This document shows, in pieces, positions 59,140-64,000 of a stretch of DNA of 64,000 nt. Within the stretch, counting starts at the first letter, position 1. Each line of letters opens with the position of its first letter. The position numbers were made by a program, and so were the translations under genes. The stretch is from Knoxdaviesia capensis (Eukaryota; Ascomycota; Sordariomycetes; Microascales; Gondwanamycetaceae), in assembly GCA_001510575.1 (NCBI GenBank), contig LNGK01000003.1, positions 3,363,732-3,427,731 of the forward strand, written 5' to 3'. The notes under the pieces were generated by a model. That model saw only the letters and a list, made by a program, of their open reading frames with translations, was not told the origin of the DNA and made no database searches.

Positions 59140-60693
59140 GTATATTCGCCGGCTTTCTTACTGCTTTTAATCCACGGGACATATGTGTGTCGGTGGCGGC
59201 CATGCAGATTTAGAGCCACTGGAACACGCACACGGTTTTATTGGAGCCCTTGCTTCTACGGTACTGGTGAAGCTTGTTCGGACGATCACCACCTGGGAGG
59301 CGATTTACAGAGAGAGAGAGAGACCAAACCCGAATGTGGCGCGGTTGGAGCTGGCACGGAAAAGAGGGCTTCTAGTGTGCGTTCTACGGAGTGGAAGCGA
59401 GGCTGCGTCTGGTCATTGGGACGACAGACAGGCCAGTAGAACTACCGGGGGGGGGAAGGGATGGATGGACGTGGGAGAGGAGGCTGAGAGTGAAGGCCCC
59501 CGCTTCCCCTTCGCTCTCCCGCCCGCGGAGTCCAGCTCACCTATCGATCCCGCCCAACCACACACAGCCAACGGCGGTCGCTATAGTCAAGCCTGCAGTG
59601 CGTAAATTGCTGCATGTGCAGCAGCGGGCGGGAAAAACAGAAAAAAACATGCTATAAGATATCCTGCATGGGCACCTGCAATATTTCCACACTTTTTTTC
59701 TGGGTACATACAGGTGGATACTATGCCCCAGTCCTTCTGCAGTTGCCCACTGGTGGCTGGGGACGACACTCGGCTGCACGACCTGGACACGGGCGGAGAG
59801 GTGTTGGGTCGAAGTGGAGGCCGACCCAGAACATCACGATGCAAGACACTTGTATCGTTTTGTTCTTCTTCTTCTTTGGGACACCATGACCATCCCGTCT
59901 ACCGTTGCAACCTGCCTCCGCTTGGCCCTCGCTTCTCGTTTCTCCCGCCAGACCACCCGGTCCAGCCCCTCCTCTTCCACGCCCGTAAGCAAGCTGCTCA
60001 AAAGATGGGGTCCCCCCCGGCCAGGATGGAGGATTCTAGCCGGATAAGCATTGAACACCACGAAGGCCTCGAGGCAAAAAGAACTGCCCACCTACCGGCG
60101 GAACATTGCCCTCTGCGAGCACAGTTCTCCTTCTATACTGGCTGTGCGGGACAGACAACACCGTATCCTCGTGACATATCCTGCTATCTCTCGTCTGCTC
60201 TGTCTGCCTCCCGCAGGCGCCAAGGCATCGAAGTATTGCCCTCACAGCCCACATGATGTGCTGTCCGCCTACTCTTTCTCTCAGATAGAAGTCTCACTTG
60301 CTGTGTATCGTGGGGCGGGTCCAACAGCAGCGACGCAAAGCGCAAAATAATCCCTCAACGTCCCAGATGGGGAAACACGGTGCACCCGGCCGGAGCAGTG
60401 CACCGGTAATCGAAGACGCGGCCGCAAGAGCGACACACACACAGTCACGCCAGTGTGAGAGGGGAGAACACCGAGGATGTGTTGGTTGACTCGACAGCAT
60501 TCCTAGAGTACATGGGTTGCTTCCAGTGGCGGATGCGGAGTGTGATCAACTGTCTGGAAATCCTTCCTGAGTTCGAACCCCAGAATAGCAACAAACACTG
60601 CGTTTGGATCCTCCGTCAAAGTGTGCCACTGCATGCCGTCGTCAACTGCACGCGACCCCCCAGCGTCCTTTCTTGGTGGTGGTGGGGGCACGA

Positions 60694-60705
60694 CCCTAAC
60701 CCTAA
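60694..60705 (+). promoter_or_regulatory. Double telomeric repeat CCCTAACCCTAA
   Basis: Two complete CCCTAA units inside non-coding sequence. This could be a Tbf1-type binding site, an interstitial telomere trace, or the template of a telomerase RNA transcribed from the plus strand. A 7-bp hairpin (60750-60756 with 60765-60771) follows 45 bases downstream. None of these roles is proven by the sequence. Confidence 0.4.
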
Positions 60706-62647
60706 GACACCATCCGCGGCGAGTGTTTTTGAATATCGGATTTAAAACCAACGTCGCAACCAAACGGCGTTAACAATTCCTCTTCCTCCTGCACCTCCAG
60801 TCTCCCCGGATCGCATCCCGTAGAGTTTAGACCACCAACAGACAGTAGCCAGTCCAACGCGGCCTTCAGGAGGGGTAGGAGCTGACAAGTTGGATTGGAG
60901 GCTATTTCTCCAGCCAGCTGTCAAGCCGTGATAATCTGCGGGATCTCACAAGATTTACCTCGCGGAGTGTGTGGCCTAGACAGAGAACAATCATTTCCTT
61001 TCCCCCCCCCGTTTCGGAACGCGATGGGCTGGCTATCTATTGTGGGAGTTTGGGTTTTCCCAGGAAATGAGTTAAGGAAGGGGGGGGGTCAGGGTTCGGA
61101 ATCTGGGTTTCTGGTGCGAGATGGGCGGCCGGGATCATGATACACGCCCACAGGCGGACGCGGGCCCTGTCAAATTGCAATCTGGTTTTTTCTGGTTCCT
61201 TTGCTTTGCTCCTCGTGGCTGGAAACCATAACCAAAACCAAATACCGTGGTGGTTCTAGGGCTGAGGTTCAGAATTAAAAAGAACGCAGCCGGTCTGGCA
61301 ACTATTTCCCCTATTTCCGACCTATGCGGTGTCTGGCGACAATTTCGGGCAGCGGGCTTCTCATCTTCATCATGACAGGACTAACCCCGAAGAACAACCG
61401 ACCTGGGTGAGCGAGTCCTGAATAGCTCTCTACGGGAATATCGTAACATCTGGTCTTCTGGAGTTTCAGTGCTTGCAAGGAGGGGAACGGAAAATGCCAC
61501 CCAGAAGCAAGAGAGAAGATGAGAAGAGGTCCGAGAGGGACATCAGGGTTCAGAGAGCCGCTTTCGAATCAGCAAGCCCACGGGCTTTTGTTTTTTCTCT
61601 CTCGTGGGCCACCCCCCCCTTCCGCGACTTTAAGGGAAAATCCCCCGAAATTCACCTTTTCCGCACCCTGCACATCGCGACAAGGCCAGAACGTCAAACG
61701 GAACCAACGTGGTTGCATTTCTGTCTAGTGCCCACAGCCCACAAGAGTGAAGATTCACAGACCATCCGGAGAGACACGACGCGAAACGAAGCACCAGAAG
61801 ACTCAAAACAGAACACTTGAGAAGCATCCACGCGTTTGTGCTTCCCTGCCAGCTGAGACATTGCGGTCTCAAACTTCCTTGAGAGAGCAAGAAGGAAGCC
61901 CGAGAGAAAAAGGGCCATTTTGCCGCCCCAAATCCCCATATAATCCGATATATTCTAGACCCCGTCTCCAGCAAACAACAAACTGCCCTAATCCTGAACC
62001 AGACAACCCTCCCCCCCCATGTTTCAATGGCGCCGGCGTCCCCGTCGCTAAGAGTCGAAAGGACACCAAGTGTGTCTGGGCTGCGCGCGAATCACGGAGA
62101 AAAGAGACGACCACAAAATATTATGTGTCGTTTTGCATCATCTGGAGGGCCCAACGTGCTAACTGAAAAAGGAAAAGACGAAGAAAAAAAATAGGAGACC
62201 AGGGGTGAGGAATACCACAGAAAACGCACACTTGGGATGTGTGGTTCTTCTTCTTTTCTCCTTTAGTATAGCCATATTTATTTTATTTTATTTTTTTCTC
62301 GGGCTTGGGGTTCGTGCTGGAGCTGAAGGCTCTGTGCTTCTGCAAGGCGGGACAAAAAAAAAGGGCCAGTTGGGAGAGGTCTGACTGTCATTGTCGTTGG
62401 TCATGGAGATGGATGATGTGTGCTGTCACTTCTCTGGGGAGGGGGTTCGGCACTATGGTGTTTTCGGTATAGCTATCGCGGATATCAAAAGGTGTTCTGC
62501 AGCACGGCCAAAAATGAAGCCAAAACGGGGTCCACAGAGCCGTGATTTGATGCCACTACTGCTTGTCCAGCCCCAAACACGAAGGGATCAGACCATCGTA
62601 TCATCTGTGGCTGTATCTATGTATCTAGATTTTTATCTCTACGAACA

Positions 62648-62650
<3 letters not shown>

Positions 62651-62698
<48 letters not shown>
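62651..62698. repeat. (AG)24 microsatellite
   Basis: A perfect 48-base AG run ending 60 bases downstream of the tryptophanyl-tRNA synthetase stop codon, so likely within its 3' untranslated region, where the transcript would read CU repeats. Confidence 0.95.
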
Positions 62699-62700
<2 letters not shown>

Positions 62701-62758
62701 GTGTGTGCGCCACGATCCGGCAGGAGCACGGCCCGCTAACGAGGACGCGCCCCCGCGT

Positions 62759-64000
62759 TCAGGCCTGGGACTTCTCCTGCGCCTTCGCCGCCTTCTTCTC
62801 CTCAATCATCTTCATCTTCTGCAGCTTCTTCAGCTGGTTCTTGGTCATCTTGCCGTCGCCGCCCTCCTCACCGCCATCTGCCGCTGCGCCCGCCGGAACC
62901 GGCACAACCACCTCTGCGCGCGCCGCCGCCGCCGCCGCCGCCACCGCCGCCGCCTTCGCGTTGCCGCCCCACACCAGCGGCCGCGGCGTCATGAACAGCT
63001 TGACCGTCTCGTCCGACACCTGGCTGCGCCGCGTCTGGAACTCGCCGACGTAGTCCTGCAGGAACTGGATGCACAGCGCCTTCAGCTCGCCTGTGAGCAT
63101 GCGGCCGGTCTCGTACTCCGTCTTGATGCGGGCAAGCTCCTATTTGTACATGAAATTAGAACCCCCAGGTGTCACCCCAAACAGGGGGGGAACGGGACAA
63201 TTTCGCTGGTCAGCCTTTTTTTGGTCTAGGTGCATAGGGAGACAGCAAGCGCGGGGAGGCGTCTGCTGGGGGGGTCGCGTAATGGCGGGGAATACTGTTA
63301 CTAACCGCATCATCCTCGAGGAAGAATAGGAGGTATTGGTAGGAAACATCGACATCGGCGTTTCCGCCCTTTTCACGGTGCTCCTCCACCGTCTCCCGGC
63401 CTCCGGAAAAGGCATACCTGTATTGGTGGAGATACATGTTAGCAAGTGAACGTGAACATGGTGATAGCGAGGCACACGGAGTGTCGTAGAGCTACAACTT
63501 ACTTGTTGATCTTGGTCTTGATCTGTTTCGCCGAATCTGTCAAGAAGATAGCGGATGTGTCGTCACTGGCAGACATCTGGAGTCTAGGGTTAGCACACTG
63601 GGGCTGATAGGGGTGGGTATCTTCATCCAGCTTCTTACCTTGGATCCGGGTCCCTGGAGGGCATCGAGGAAGCGCATGTGAACTGTGTGTGAGCGTGGTG
63701 TTAGCCTTTGAACCCTCAGAAATCCCAGACAGTGCACTTACTCAGGGCCGGCTTGGCATAGTGAAGCCGGGCCGCCACGTCTCTCGTCAGGCGGAAGTAC
63801 GGGTCCTGGTCAATGGCACACGGAATGAGGCACGGGATGGCGTTGGATTTCGACTCGTCCTCGCCGAAGATGTGCGGGAAACTGGACGCGAAGGAGGTTG
63901 CGCCCTGGATGCTGGCAAAGTGAACCTTGCCGATATTTGAGCTTCACACGGGGTGACCGTCTTAGTACTGGGACAGTTCGGACAGTTCTTGGAGGATGGT
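62759..64000 (-). CDS. WRS1: Cytoplasmic tryptophanyl-tRNA synthetase (3' part, runs off the window)
   Basis: Five exons of the 3' half are visible: 63941-63742, 63682-63639, 63576-63503, 63417-63306 and 63139-62759. Introns of 59, 62, 85 and 166 nt separate them; another begins beyond 63942 with a TACTAAG branch site. The order of motifs is NIGKVHFASIQGATSFASSF, CLIPCAIDQDPYFRLTRDVA (the nucleotide-binding region), LQGPGSK joined across a junction to MSAS (the eukaryotic KMSAS signature), and INKYAFSGGRETVEEH. It charges tRNA-Trp in the cytosol. After the conserved VKLFMTPRPLVW the C-terminus has an Ala-rich linker coded by GCC triplets (62919-62958), then a Lys-rich tail (KNQLKKLQKMKMIEEKKAAK). 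The N-terminal half and start codon are outside the window. Confidence 0.96.

Larger units (their letters stand above)
51443..62758. other. 11.3 kb gene-poor region, no gene recognised
   Basis: No protein domain is recognisable on either strand. The section 52870-53930 is almost wholly purine on the plus strand. Later sections carry GA, GT and CAC microsatellites, a small gap at 58774-58797 and a double telomeric repeat at 60694-60705. Longer open frames (53943-54554; 59714-60256; 59814-60047 followed in the same frame by 60051-60350 after one TAA) lack family resemblance. The part nearest 51443 is the promoter and leader of the phosphodiesterase gene. Confidence 0.5.

Noticed and set aside
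59814..60350. Possible mitochondrial-type protein interrupted by one stop (60045-60047)
   Set aside because: The first part looks like a presequence (Arg/Ser/Thr-rich) and the frame continues after the stop, but no family resemblance was found in either half and no intron bridging the stop is evident.
60515..60590. tRNA-like T-loop (GTTCGAACCCC near 60571)
   Set aside because: The T-stem has a mismatch and the 3' segment does not pair with any 7-base acceptor strand at the right distance; no anticodon stem was found.
63580..63600. CTAACCCTAG resembling a telobox
   Set aside because: It lies in a tryptophanyl-tRNA synthetase intron and is explained by the branch site CTAAC next to the acceptor region.
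1..64000. Secondary metabolite cluster, CRISPR array, prophage or bacterial operon
   Set aside because: No polyketide or peptide synthetase, cytochrome P450 or transporter genes, no regularly spaced repeats, and spliceosomal introns throughout; the identified genes are eukaryotic housekeeping genes.

Overview
The window is nuclear DNA of a filamentous ascomycete (Pezizomycotina, most likely a Sordariomycete). The evidence is short spliceosomal introns (59-166 nt in most genes) with GTRAGT donors and GCTAAC/TACTAAC branch sites, GC-rich third codon positions, long CT-rich leaders on the coding strand, and protein families typical of such fungi. Two runs of N (39047-39156 and 58774-58797) show it is a draft scaffold. 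The species cannot be named from the sequence.

Layout, left to right. A 10-codon first exon at 42-71 (-) looks like the start of the cytochrome oxidase assembly factor Pet100. Next come two genes of unknown function: a 1082-residue disordered Ser/Pro-rich protein (1040-4288, -) and a 461-residue coiled-coil protein of a fungal family often labelled 'ankyrin 2,3/unc44' (5826-7211, -). An insulin-degrading-enzyme type M16 metalloprotease follows (9324-12962, -). A 16.3 kb stretch with no recognisable gene then runs to 29270; it contains an AT-rich island (about 21.4-22.0 kb) in an otherwise roughly balanced genome.

A compact gene cluster occupies 29.3-51.4 kb: the nuclear exosome cofactor Mpp6 (-), the complex I zinc subunit NDUFS6 (+, divergent from Mpp6), a YjbQ/UPF0047 protein (+), the pre-mRNA 3'-end factor CFIm25/NUDT21 (-), vacuolar carboxypeptidase Y (-), a Ubp12-type ubiquitin protease (-) and a cAMP/cGMP phosphodiesterase (-). 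A second stretch of 11.3 kb without a clear gene follows. The window ends inside the 3' half of the cytoplasmic tryptophanyl-tRNA synthetase gene (62759 to beyond 64000, -).

The identified genes are housekeeping genes from unrelated pathways (RNA decay and processing, respiration, proteolysis, ubiquitin removal, cyclic nucleotide signalling, translation). They do not form a metabolic cluster or an obvious new system. The less ordinary material is non-coding: repeated CCCTAA-type telobox motifs that all seem to point the same way, a double telomeric repeat at 60694-60705 that could be a telomerase RNA template or a Tbf1 site, the AT island, and a purine-rich tract of about 1 kb. Exon boundaries were derived by hand from splice motifs and reading-frame continuity; no search was run.
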